A stretch of DNA of 33,477 nt from a bacterium (GTDB lineage: Bacteria > Actinomycetota > Acidimicrobiia > Acidimicrobiales > CATQHL01): contig JAPOVS010000085.1 of assembly GCA_026708055.1 (NCBI GenBank), positions 1 through 33,477 of the forward strand. Direction: 5' to 3'. The position numbers and the translations under genes are program-made. Positions within the stretch are counted from its first letter, which is position 1; each line of letters opens with the position of its first letter. Below are positions 23,198 to 30,406 of the stretch, one piece after another. Below the pieces are notes generated by a model. It was not told where the DNA came from. It ran no database searches and saw nothing but the letters and a program-made list of their open reading frames with translations.

Positions 23198-23235
23198 CCG
23201 GGGAGCGACCGGACGACAGCCTGGTTGCTCCCCGG
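23198..23235 (-). terminator. Strong hairpin after the BMP lipoprotein gene
   Basis: CCGGGGAGCGACC and GGTTGCTCCCCGG form a 13-base stem with one G-U pair and a 12-base loop, about 40 bases beyond the lipoprotein stop. Flanking bases can extend it partly. It mirrors the hairpin after livK. Confidence 0.55.
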
Positions 23236-23273
23236 TGGTCGGGTGTTGGTTCGGTTGTGCGGGGGTCCGTGCC

Positions 23274-24533
23274 TCAGCAGCCGATGTCGGCGAGGTCGAT
23301 CTGGCCGCCGATGCCGACCTCGAGGCCGACGGGGTTGTCGCCCTTGGTCTCGTCGGGGATCTGGATCTCGCCGCTGCGGACCCTGGCCTCGAAGTCCTCG
23401 TAGACGGCGAGGTCGTCGGCGCTGAGGGCCGAGAGCGCGGGGTCGCGCAGTTCGGCGGCCTTGATGCCCTCGGTGTTGTAGGCGGTGAAGTCGTTGAACT
23501 TCTCGACTGCGCCGTTGACGCCGCGGCTGATCATGTTGTAGGCCACGTCGGCGAGGCCGTGGACCGAGGACGTGAGGATCACGTCGGGGGCGAGGTGGTG
23601 GCTGTCGTAGTAGGCCGGGATGACCCAGACCTGGCTGTCGGCCTCCTGCGCCGCGTCGATGATGCCGAGCACGGCCTGGTCGGTGGCGGACTGGATGACG
23701 TCCACGCCGCCGGCGATGAGCGCCTGCGCGGCGGTCTTGGCGAGGCCGGTGTCGTCCCAGGTCTGGATGTACTCCTGGGTGAACTCGATGTCGGGGTTCA
23801 CGCAGCGGGCGCCGAGGTGGAACGTCTCGGGCTGGCGGGTCAGCGCCGGGAACGCGAAGCCGCCGAGGGCGCCCACGTGGCCCGTCTCGGTGATGAGCGC
23901 CGCCAGCACGCCGGTGAAGAAGTTGGCGTGGTGCTGGGCCATGTCGATGAAGCAGAGGTTGTCCGGGCTGCCCTCCAGCAGATCCGGCGGGGGATCCACC
24001 GGCGCCACGCACACCTGGACGTCGGGGTAGGCCTCGGCCACCTGCGCGGCCGGGTCGGCCATGGCGCCGTGGGCCATGAGGACCAGGTCGAAGCCCTCGC
24101 TGGCGTAGGCGAGGCCCTGCTGCAGGTAGTCGTCCACCTCGTAGGCGTACTCGGTCGGCTCGACGTGCACGTTCCCCAGATCGGCCTGGGCCGCCAGGGC
24201 GCCGTCCCACCAGGCGTTCGCCCAGCTCTCGTCGTTGGAGAAGCCCGGGAACAGGATCACGACCCGGTAGGGCTCGGCGTCCGCTGCCGCCGCGGGGGCG
24301 GGCTCGGGCGGCGGCGGGGGCGGCTCGGGCTCGGCTGCCGGCGGCGGAGCGGGCTCGTCCGCCGCTGCGGGGGCGGGCTCGGGCGGCGGCGGGGGCGGCT
24401 CCGGCTCGGCCGCGGGTTCGGGCGGCGGCGGTGGCGGTGCCGCGGTGTCGCCGTCATCGCCGCCGCAGGCAGCGGCGATCAACGCGACACTCAGTAGCAG
24501 GCCGAAGAGCTTGGCCACGGTGCGACGGTTCAT
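23274..24533 (-). CDS. BMP-family substrate-binding lipoprotein
   Basis: A 419-residue basic-membrane-protein-type binding lipoprotein of a nucleoside-type importer. Signal MNRRTVAKLFGLLLSVALIA leads to lipobox AAAC (C23), then an acidic GGDDGD and a Pro/Glu/Ala-rich linker (residues 31-88) that sets the binding domain off the membrane. The domain starts YRVVILFPGFSNDESWANAWWDG and includes DLVLMAHGAM and GGVDVIQSATDQAVLG, typical BMP strands. AAGGAG lies 7 bases before the ATG at 24533; the frame open to 24665 is longer but lacks a site. BMP proteins bind purine or pyrimidine nucleosides or bases. It is followed by a hairpin and the amidohydrolase gene. Confidence 0.9.
   Translation of the reverse strand: MNRRTVAKLFGLLLSVALIAAACGGDDGDTAAPPPPPPEPAAEPEPPPPPPEPAPAAADEPAPPPAAEPEPPPPPPEPAPAAAADAEPYRVVILFPGFSNDESWANAWWDGALAAQADLGNVHVEPTEYAYEVDDYLQQGLAYASEGFDLVLMAHGAMADPAAQVAEAYPDVQVCVAPVDPPPDLLEGSPDNLCFIDMAQHHANFFTGVLAALITETGHVGALGGFAFPALTRQPETFHLGARCVNPDIEFTQEYIQTWDDTGLAKTAAQALIAGGVDVIQSATDQAVLGIIDAAQEADSQVWVIPAYYDSHHLAPDVILTSSVHGLADVAYNMISRGVNGAVEKFNDFTAYNTEGIKAAELRDPALSALSADDLAVYEDFEARVRSGEIQIPDETKGDNPVGLEVGIGGQIDLADIGC
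24270..24443 (-). repeat. Low-complexity Pro/Glu/Ala linker coding region
   Basis: Within the BMP lipoprotein gene, the segment AAEPEPPPPPPEPAPAAA appears twice, about 72 bases apart at the DNA level, inside a GGC/GGG-rich stretch. It looks like a recently duplicated linker and is prone to length changes. Confidence 0.6.
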
Positions 24534-24678
24534 CTTTCTCTCCTTGGTTGGTTGGTGGATTGGGTCGGGGCCTCGAGCCGCGCGCTCAGGCCGGGTTGTC
24601 GAGAGTGTGTGCGGTGACACACGGCGCTTGGCGCATCGTAATTCGACGCCACGGTGCCGCTCCAAGTCACAGGCGTCA

Positions 24679-25608
24679 CTATCGCGCCTCGGCGGCGGGC
24701 TCCCGCCAGGGAATTCCCACCGCAGCCGGATAGCGCGTGCCTCGCGACACCGCCACGGCTGCCACGGTGACGAGGTAGGGGAGGGCCAGCCAGAACTGGT
24801 CGGGCACGGGATCGAAGAAGTCGATGAGTCCCGCCACGAACTGCAGCGCCTGGCTGAGCCCGAAGAGTCCGGCGATGGCCACCACCCACAGGGGGTTCCA
24901 GCGTGCCACGACGACGACGCCGAGGGCTATGAACCCCCGTCCCGACGTGAATCCGGGAATGAACCGACCCGAGGTGGACATCACGAGAGCCGCACCACCA
25001 AGTCCGGCCAGGGCGTTGCCGGCGATGACCGCCGTGTACCGCAGCCGCCACACGTCCAGGCCGGCGGACGAGGAGGCGTGGGGACGCTCCCCCGCGGCGC
25101 GCACGTAAAGCCCCCACCAGGTGCGTCGCAGCAGGTAGAAGATCACGATGGCCAGAATTATCGAGATCCAGAACAGGAAGTTCTGCTCGTTGAGGATGTC
25201 GCGCAGCTTCGGAATCCGCCCCAGCAGGGGGACCGTCCAGGGGGACAGGGTGGGCGAGGTGTTCCCGATGATGACCTGCGCGGTGAGGATCCCCGTGACG
25301 CCGAGGGCGAAGATGTTGAACAGCAACCCGGTCACGATCTGGTCGGTGCCGCGCCGTACGTAGAGGGCCGACAGGACGACTCCTGCCGCCATGCCCGTCG
25401 CCGTGCCGGCGAGCAGGGCCAGCGGGACGTTGCCCGTGTTGACGCCGACGAGCGCGCAGATCGCCGCGCCGAACAGCATGGTGCCCTCGATGCCCACGTT
25501 GAGAACGCCGGCCTGCTCGCTGATGGCCTCACCGAGTGCCGCCAGCAGGACGGGCACCATGAGTGCCAGCCCCGAGGCGAACAGCGTGATGAGGACGACT
25601 TCTGTCAC
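24679..25608 (-). CDS. Nucleoside-type ABC transporter permease (YufQ/RnsD-like)
   Basis: A 309-residue integral membrane permease of the BPD_transp_2 family with about eight to nine hydrophobic segments. LAALGEAISEQAGVLNVGIEGTMLFGA is the family hallmark near the N-terminus (motif split here: EQAGVLNVGIEG at about 31-42), followed by RRGTDQIVTGLLFNIFALG. The GTG at 25608 has AGGAG 5 bases before it and starts 7 bases after the previous permease stop. It forms the channel with the other permease; the lipoprotein gene follows after 145 bases containing a small GTGTGT/ACACAC hairpin. Confidence 0.89.
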   Translation of the reverse strand: MTEVVLITLFASGLALMVPVLLAALGEAISEQAGVLNVGIEGTMLFGAAICALVGVNTGNVPLALLAGTATGMAAGVVLSALYVRRGTDQIVTGLLFNIFALGVTGILTAQVIIGNTSPTLSPWTVPLLGRIPKLRDILNEQNFLFWISIILAIVIFYLLRRTWWGLYVRAAGERPHASSSAGLDVWRLRYTAVIAGNALAGLGGAALVMSTSGRFIPGFTSGRGFIALGVVVVARWNPLWVVAIAGLFGLSQALQFVAGLIDFFDPVPDQFWLALPYLVTVAAVAVSRGTRYPAAVGIPWREPAAEAR

Positions 25609-25615
25609 GGCGCTC

Positions 25616-26737
25616 CTAGTGCTGCGCGTAGCGGAACCTGATGGCCCCGGTGACCATCAGCATGATGACGAACGTGGCGATGAGCACCTCGCCGAAGGAG
25701 GAGGAGATGCCCGCGGCCGCCTGGAGGCTGTTGCTCCCCACGCGCAGTGTCGAGAAGATGAACGCCGCCGGCAGCACGGCTATCGGGTTCAACCGGGCGA
25801 GCAGGGCCACGGCGATGCCGACGTACCCGTAGTTGGAGATCCAAAGGTCCAGAGCCAGGTCGTGGTGGATGCCTCCCACCGTGACGGCGCCGGCCAGACC
25901 GCCGGCGGCGCCCGCGGTCACGAAGGAGGACACCGTGACCAGACGGGTGCGCACGCCTGCCAGGCGAGCGGCCCTCGGGTTGGCCCCGACGGAGCGGATG
26001 GAGAAGCCGAGTGAGGTGCGTGTCATGAGGACCCATGCCGCCACGGCGGCGGCAAGGGCGATGAAGACGCTGATGTCGACCTTCGCCGAGGCCCAGAAGT
26101 CGCGGAAGTGGGCGTTGTCGTGGATCTCCTGGCTCTGGAGCTGCGCGTAGATCTCGGGCCAGGCAACAGTGACGACGTAGTTGGCCGCGAAGAACGCCAG
26201 GAAGTTCAACATCAGTGAGGTGACGATCTCGTTGATCCCGAAGTACGCCTTGAGCACGCCCGGGACGGATCCCCAGACCGCTCCACCGGCGGCTGCGCCG
26301 ACGATGAGGATGAGCACGAACAGTCCGTGCGCGGTGCCTTCGGGGAGCATGATCCCGAGCGTCACCGACACGATCGCGCCGGCGAACATCTGGCCCTCGC
26401 CGCCGATGTTCCACAGCCGCGCCGTGAAGGGGATGGCCGCCGCCAGGCCCGTGAGAATCAGGATGGCGGCGGTCATGATGGTCTGGCCAAGGAAGATCTC
26501 CTCGGCCAGCGAGTTGTTGACGATGGTCTTGGCGACAGTCCAGGGGTTGCCGCCGAAGGCGACGACGATGATCGCCATCACGGCGATGGTGAGCAGGATC
26601 GAGCCGACGATGTCGCCGTGGCGGATGGCCGAGAAGATGTTGAGGCGCGCCAGACCGCCCGGTGCCGTCCGGTCTGTGGCGGCTTCGCCGTTCAGTCTCG
26701 TGCCGGCGGCGCCACGGGCGCCGTTCCCCTCGCTCAG
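25616..26737 (-). CDS. Nucleoside-type ABC transporter permease (YufP/RnsC-like)
   Basis: A BPD_transp_2 permease, 373 residues in this model. Landmarks are AAAIPFTARLWNIGGEGQMFAG, VLKAYFGINEIVTSLMLNF and the cytoplasmic loop SIRSVGANPRAARLAGV. The first ATG/GTG at 26581 would cut through the first membrane helix, which in the same open frame begins GDIVGSILLTIAV further upstream. The only likely start above it is a CTG at 26735-26737, directly preceded by AGGGAGGAAGA. I therefore extend to 26737, with an N-terminal hydrophilic tail of about 35 residues. If CTG is not used, the safe minimum is 25616-26581. It is the first gene of the operon and is divergent from the XRE-cupin regulator. Confidence 0.85.
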   Translation of the reverse strand: MSEGNGARGAAGTRLNGEAATDRTAPGGLARLNIFSAIRHGDIVGSILLTIAVMAIIVVAFGGNPWTVAKTIVNNSLAEEIFLGQTIMTAAILILTGLAAAIPFTARLWNIGGEGQMFAGAIVSVTLGIMLPEGTAHGLFVLILIVGAAAGGAVWGSVPGVLKAYFGINEIVTSLMLNFLAFFAANYVVTVAWPEIYAQLQSQEIHDNAHFRDFWASAKVDISVFIALAAAVAAWVLMTRTSLGFSIRSVGANPRAARLAGVRTRLVTVSSFVTAGAAGGLAGAVTVGGIHHDLALDLWISNYGYVGIAVALLARLNPIAVLPAAFIFSTLRVGSNSLQAAAGISSSFGEVLIATFVIMLMVTGAIRFRYAQH

Positions 26738-26835
26738 TCTTCCTCCCTCGGCCCGCGGTACCGGTGCCGGTCGGCTGCACCCACCGGCCGGTAGTCCGGG
26801 ACGTGACGTTACTCCCTTTTCGTAATCGCGTTTTC

Positions 26836-26855
26836 AATCACGTGCATCCGTGTTT
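26836..26855. promoter_or_regulatory. Inverted repeat in the divergent promoter region
   Basis: AATCACG and CGTGTTT (6 of 7 pairs) flank TGCATC inside an AT-rich stretch (about 26815-26875) that stands out from the GC-rich surroundings. It lies between the permease operon and the regulator gene and could be the regulator's operator. I could not fix -35/-10 boxes for the permease operon. Confidence 0.4.
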
Positions 26856-26944
26856 CAGCAATATCGAAATCCCGGACCGGTGCGCGCAGTGGGGCCCTTC
26901 GAGGCGGTGGCCGCGCTCCTGCGGACGCTCGCGCCGGGGCGCGG

Positions 26945-26950
26945 TACCAT
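26945..26950 (+). promoter_or_regulatory. -10 box for the XRE-cupin regulator
   Basis: TACCAT fits TANNNT and ends 7 bases before the GTG at 26958, suggesting another leaderless message. Confidence 0.4.
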
Positions 26951-26957
26951 CGAGAAC

Positions 26958-27638
26958 GTGACCCCTTCTTCGGCAGATCGTGCAATTTCCGCCGCGGACG
27001 AGTTGGATCCGGACGCCGCGTCGCGGCCGAAAGTCGTCGCCACCGAGGAGCACCTTGCCGAGTTGGGGGGCCGGATCCGTGCCCTGCGAGTCGAGCAGGG
27101 GCTCACGCTGCAGATGATCGCTGAGCGCACGGGGCTCAGTTCGTCCATGGTGTCGATGGTGGAGCGAGGGCGGACCTCCCCGTCGATCGGCACGCTGATT
27201 GCGATCTCCTCGGCACTCGGTGTTCACATGGCCGACCTGTTCGAGTTGGACGTGGACGGGCCGCGTGACGTGGTGCACCGCGCCATCGATCATCAGGTCG
27301 TGGAGACGGCCAACGGGGTGCTGCGGCGGCTGGTGCAGGTGGATCCCCGACGTGGGCTCGAGTTGGTGGTCAACGAGTACGCCCCCGGTACCGCCAGCGC
27401 CGTACAGGTCACACACCACAGCGGTTACGAGTACGGCTATGTGCTGGAGGGCACCCTGACGGTCCAACTCCAGAACACCGCGCACCGGCTGCAGCCGGGC
27501 GACTCGATCGCGTTCGAGTCCACGCGGCCGCACCGGATCATGAACGAGGGGCGCGGGCGGGCGCGTGCCGTCTGGGTCAACCTGTCGCCGCGGCTCCAGC
27601 AGGTCGATGCCGGGGGAGATGGCAACCGGAACGACTGA
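26958..27638 (+). CDS. XRE-family regulator with C-terminal cupin domain
   Basis: A 226-residue transcription factor. An XRE helix-turn-helix (about 34-90: ELGGRIRALRVEQGLTLQMI, GLSSSMVSMVERGRTSPSI) is followed by a small-ligand-binding cupin barrel (about 120-215: HHSGYEYGYVLEGTLTVQL, HRLQPGDSIAFESTRPHRIMN). Such regulators (PuuR-like) sense metabolites or a metal-bound small molecule and control adjacent catabolic genes. It stands between the divergent BMP-transport operon and the SDR/cupin/hydrolase genes, the best candidate for the local regulator. Start GTG 26958 is chosen from the -10 spacing; the frame is open further to 26850. Confidence 0.87.
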   Translation: MTPSSADRAISAADELDPDAASRPKVVATEEHLAELGGRIRALRVEQGLTLQMIAERTGLSSSMVSMVERGRTSPSIGTLIAISSALGVHMADLFELDVDGPRDVVHRAIDHQVVETANGVLRRLVQVDPRRGLELVVNEYAPGTASAVQVTHHSGYEYGYVLEGTLTVQLQNTAHRLQPGDSIAFESTRPHRIMNEGRGRARAVWVNLSPRLQQVDAGGDGNRND

Positions 27639-27723
27639 AGGCCGGGGTCGGCACTCGGCCGGCCGTCAGCGGCCGTGGCAACCGAGACGGCACCGAGAAC
27701 AACCCACGAATCGGGAGGGCGCT

Positions 27724-28476
27724 ATGAGCGAGACGCTTGGGGGCAGGACGGCTCTGGTGACGGGAGGCAATCGCGGCCTGGGACGGGCCATGGCCCTGGC
27801 GATGGCGGAGGCCGGCGCCGACGTCGTCATCTGGGGTCGGGATGTCGGCGCCCTCGAGCGCACCGCGGAGGAGGTGCGCGCCACCGGGCGCGATTGTCTG
27901 ACCCAGGCGGTCGAGGTGACCGACTCGGAGCAGGTGAACGCCGCCGCCGCCGAGGCCTGGGGGCAGGCGGGCGGTGTGGACGCCGCGTTCACGTCGGCGG
28001 GGGTCCTGCTGCTGCAGGCGGCCATCGAGACCAGCGATGCCGACTGGGAGGTGGTCATGGGCGCCAACCTCACCGGCATGTTCTATTGCTGCCGGGCCTT
28101 CGGCGAACGCATGCTGGCGCAGGGCCACGGCAAGCTCGTCAACATCGCCTCCAACTTCGGTCTCCACGGCGGCGCCAACTGGGCGGCGTATTCGGCCAGC
28201 AAGGCCGGCGTCATCGGCCTCTCCAAGAGCCTCGCCTGGGAATGGGCGCCGTCGGTGACGGTCAACGTGATCGCGCCGGGGGCGTTCTACACCGACATGA
28301 ACAGCCACCTGCTGGACGTACCGGAGATCATGGCGGCCGTGGAGGGGAACACGCCGCTGGGACGGGTCGGCGACCCGCCCGAACTGGGGCCTCTGGCGGT
28401 GATGCTGGCCGGACCGGGGTCGGACTTCATGACCGGGGCCGTCATCAGCGTCGACGGCGGTGTGATCAAGCCCTGA
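27724..28476 (+). CDS. Short-chain dehydrogenase/reductase
   Basis: A 250-residue classical SDR. The NAD(P)-binding TGGNRGLG (13-20) and SAG (91-93) are followed by the catalytic S143 (NIASNFG), Y156 and K160 (YSASK), and the C-terminal ISVDGG. GGGAGG precedes the ATG. It probably reduces a keto group or oxidises an alcohol within the pathway, with NADP or NAD unresolved (R39 after the second strand, WGRD, hints at NADP). It follows the regulator by 85 bases. Confidence 0.9.
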   Translation: MSETLGGRTALVTGGNRGLGRAMALAMAEAGADVVIWGRDVGALERTAEEVRATGRDCLTQAVEVTDSEQVNAAAAEAWGQAGGVDAAFTSAGVLLLQAAIETSDADWEVVMGANLTGMFYCCRAFGERMLAQGHGKLVNIASNFGLHGGANWAAYSASKAGVIGLSKSLAWEWAPSVTVNVIAPGAFYTDMNSHLLDVPEIMAAVEGNTPLGRVGDPPELGPLAVMLAGPGSDFMTGAVISVDGGVIKP

Positions 28477-28557
28477 CCTGTCCTCGTGCGGTTGCGGGGC
28501 CGTCTGTCTCTCCCGCCGCGCCGCCGGCCTTGAGCCCCAGCCTGCGACGGTTCCACG

Positions 28558-28585
28558 TTTACAGTACGGTTCAAGCGGTTACACA
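28558..28585 (+). promoter_or_regulatory. Candidate promoter before the tandem cupin genes
   Basis: TTTACA and TACACA are separated by 16 bases in the spacer after the SDR gene. Two ACGGTTC repeats 19 bases apart (28547 and 28566) overlap it and could be activator sites. Confidence 0.35.
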
Positions 28586-28618
28586 GTTCTTGAAGTCATG
28601 GCAACAGGAGAAGTCCGG

Positions 28619-28999
28619 ATGGGTGAGGACCGGGTACAGGTCGTGAAGGGCAGCGGGGATACCGTCTCGCTGCCGCTGATCGCATCCGGTGGCGAGGCCG
28701 TGGCGGTCGTCTGGCCGGGCGTGGGGTCCCAGCATCGTTCTCTCCATCGGCTCCTGCTGGATCCCGGCGGGCGGACCATCGATCTGCAGCACCCGTCGGA
28801 GGCCGTGTACTACGTGCGCACGGGGTCCGCCACGGTCACCGACGGCGACAGCGGCACGCGGCACGACCTCGTGGAGGGGTCGATGGTGCACGTCGACCCG
28901 TCCACGGCGCACCGGTTCGAGGCGGGAGAGGGAGGCGCGGAGATCGTGGGCGGCCCGTGCCCGCCCGACCCCTCCATCTACGAGTCAAGGGAGGTCTGA
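28619..28999 (+). CDS. Small single-domain cupin, tandem copy 1
   Basis: A 126-residue cupin. Motif 1 is degenerate (LDPGGRTIDLQHPSEAVYYVRTG), keeping H and E but not the HxH pair; motif 2 reads VEGSMVHVDPSTAHRFE. The ATG at 28619 has AGGAG 9 bases before it, so I prefer it to the ATG at 28598, which the promoter would leave with almost no leader. It shares VVWPGVG and GGPCPPD with the next gene, so the two are paralogues. It might bind no metal; function is unknown. Confidence 0.78.
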   Translation: MGEDRVQVVKGSGDTVSLPLIASGGEAVAVVWPGVGSQHRSLHRLLLDPGGRTIDLQHPSEAVYYVRTGSATVTDGDSGTRHDLVEGSMVHVDPSTAHRFEAGEGGAEIVGGPCPPDPSIYESREV

Positions 29000-29001
29000 C
29001 C

Positions 29002-29376
29002 ATGGCAGTGCGCGTATTCCACCGCGACGAGCCCGATCTGATGATGCCGATCATCTCATCCGACGCCCGGTTGATCGTCTGGCCCGGCGTGGGCGCCGAG
29101 GTGGCGAACATGAACTACGTCGTGCTCGAGCCGGGCGAGCAGAACGTGCCGCACATCCACTCGGAGTCCGAGGACACGATCTTCATCATCGAGGGGAAGG
29201 GGTCGGTGCAGGATCTCAGCAACGGCATGCGTCTCGAGTTCGAGGCCGGGGACGCCGTGCACGTGCCCGCCGGCGTGGAGCACGCGGTCTGTGCCGACCG
29301 TGACAGCCGCATCGTCAGCGTGGGTGGCCCGTGTCCGCCGGACCGCCACCTGCTGCGGCTGCTCGGCGTGGAGTGA
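29002..29376 (+). CDS. Small single-domain cupin, tandem copy 2
   Basis: A 124-residue cupin with an intact motif 1, VPHIHSESEDTIFIIEGKG (two His and a Glu), and motif 2, GDAVHVPAGVEHAVCAD (His). It likely binds a divalent metal, unlike its upstream paralogue. It starts 2 bases after the previous stop, with GGGAGG before the ATG, so both cupins are translated together and may form a mixed complex. Family members include dioxygenases, isomerases and ureidoglycine aminohydrolase-like enzymes; I cannot assign a reaction. Confidence 0.82.
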   Translation: MAVRVFHRDEPDLMMPIISSDARLIVWPGVGAEVANMNYVVLEPGEQNVPHIHSESEDTIFIIEGKGSVQDLSNGMRLEFEAGDAVHVPAGVEHAVCADRDSRIVSVGGPCPPDRHLLRLLGVE

Positions 29377-29380
29377 GCCG
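29343..29380 (+). repeat. 38-base direct repeat, copy 1
   Basis: Covers the last codons and stop of the second cupin gene. It starts CCGCCACCTGCTGCGG and matches the copy at 29417-29454 at 37 of 38 bases, 74 bases away. Confidence 0.75.
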
Positions 29381-29416
29381 AGGAGATCTGTCACGGTGTC
29401 GACGAGCGAGCGGAAG

Positions 29417-29454
29417 CCGCCACCTGCTGCGGCTGCTCGGCCTGGAGTGAGCCG
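29417..29454 (+). repeat. 38-base direct repeat, copy 2
   Basis: A non-coding second copy of the end of the cupin gene, in the spacer before the nitrilase-superfamily gene. The near identity implies a recent local duplication. Confidence 0.75.
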
Positions 29455-29475
29455 GCGCCCTCCCGAACCGGAGCA

Positions 29476-30330
29476 GTGAACTTCGTCGGGGTGGGCCTTG
29501 CGCAGTTGAGCGCCCCGCCGGGCGATCCCGCAGGCAACCGCCGGCGCAGCGTGGACGCAGCCACCGCCCTGTTCGACCGGGGTGCCGACATCGTGGTGCT
29601 CCCGGAATTGTGCGTCCCCTGGTATACGGACGACCGCTCCCGACTGCTGGGTCAGGCCGAGCCGCTGGACGGGCCGACCGTCGAGGCATGGCGCGCGGCC
29701 GCGGCGGCCCACGACGGTGTCGTGGTGGGCGGATTCTGCGAGCGCGGCCCCGACGACGCCATCTACAACAGTGCGGTCGCCGTCACCGGGCACGAGATCG
29801 TCGGCCACTACCGCAAGCTGCACCTCTTCGACACCGAGAAGCTGTGCTTCGCGCCCGGAGATCTGGGTCTCCCGACGTTCGAGACCCCCTTCGGACGCCT
29901 GGGGATGTGCGTCTGCTACGACCTGCGGTTCGTGGAGGTCGTGCGCGCCCTGGCCCTGTCGGGCGCCGATCTGATCTGCGTGCCGACGGCTTGGATCCGG
30001 GGGTTCGACCGTACCGGTGTCGATGACGGCGGGCTGATCCCGCACGCCCAGGGCGCCCTGCTGCAGGCGAATCTCTCGCAGGTGTTCATCGCCTGTGCCT
30101 CGCAGGCCGGCCACTGCGGCGACCTGCAGTTCCTGGGGTCGTCGATCCTGGCCGGACCGTACGGGCAGGTGGTCGCTGGGCCGCTTCCCCGCGACCGCGA
30201 CGAGCTGGACGTGGCGCGGGTGGATCTGGCCGACGCGGCTCGGGCGCAGGTCCGCAGCGAGCTGATACGTCCCCGCGCCGATCGTCGGACCGACGTCTAC
30301 GGTGTGACTCTCGGCCCGCAGCAGTTGTAG
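29476..30330 (+). CDS. Nitrilase-superfamily carbon-nitrogen hydrolase
   Basis: A 284-residue C-N hydrolase with all catalytic residues: E44 (VLPELCVP), K114 (HYRKLHLF) and C147 (CVCYDLRF). The family includes N-carbamoyl amidases, beta-ureidopropionase and omega-amidases, enzymes that cleave ureido or amide groups. In this setting, hydrolysis of a ureido acid made by the ring-opening amidohydrolase is an attractive guess, not shown. The GTG at 29476 is preceded by GGAG with short spacing. It follows the cupin pair and precedes the FAD subunit gene by 76 bases. Confidence 0.87.
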   Translation: MNFVGVGLAQLSAPPGDPAGNRRRSVDAATALFDRGADIVVLPELCVPWYTDDRSRLLGQAEPLDGPTVEAWRAAAAAHDGVVVGGFCERGPDDAIYNSAVAVTGHEIVGHYRKLHLFDTEKLCFAPGDLGLPTFETPFGRLGMCVCYDLRFVEVVRALALSGADLICVPTAWIRGFDRTGVDDGGLIPHAQGALLQANLSQVFIACASQAGHCGDLQFLGSSILAGPYGQVVAGPLPRDRDELDVARVDLADAARAQVRSELIRPRADRRTDVYGVTLGPQQL

Positions 30331-30406
30331 ACGTCCGGGGAGCAGAACCGATGGTGACCGCAGTAAGGCTCGGGATTCGGGAGCGATCCGCCCCGGTGCA
30401 CCGGCC

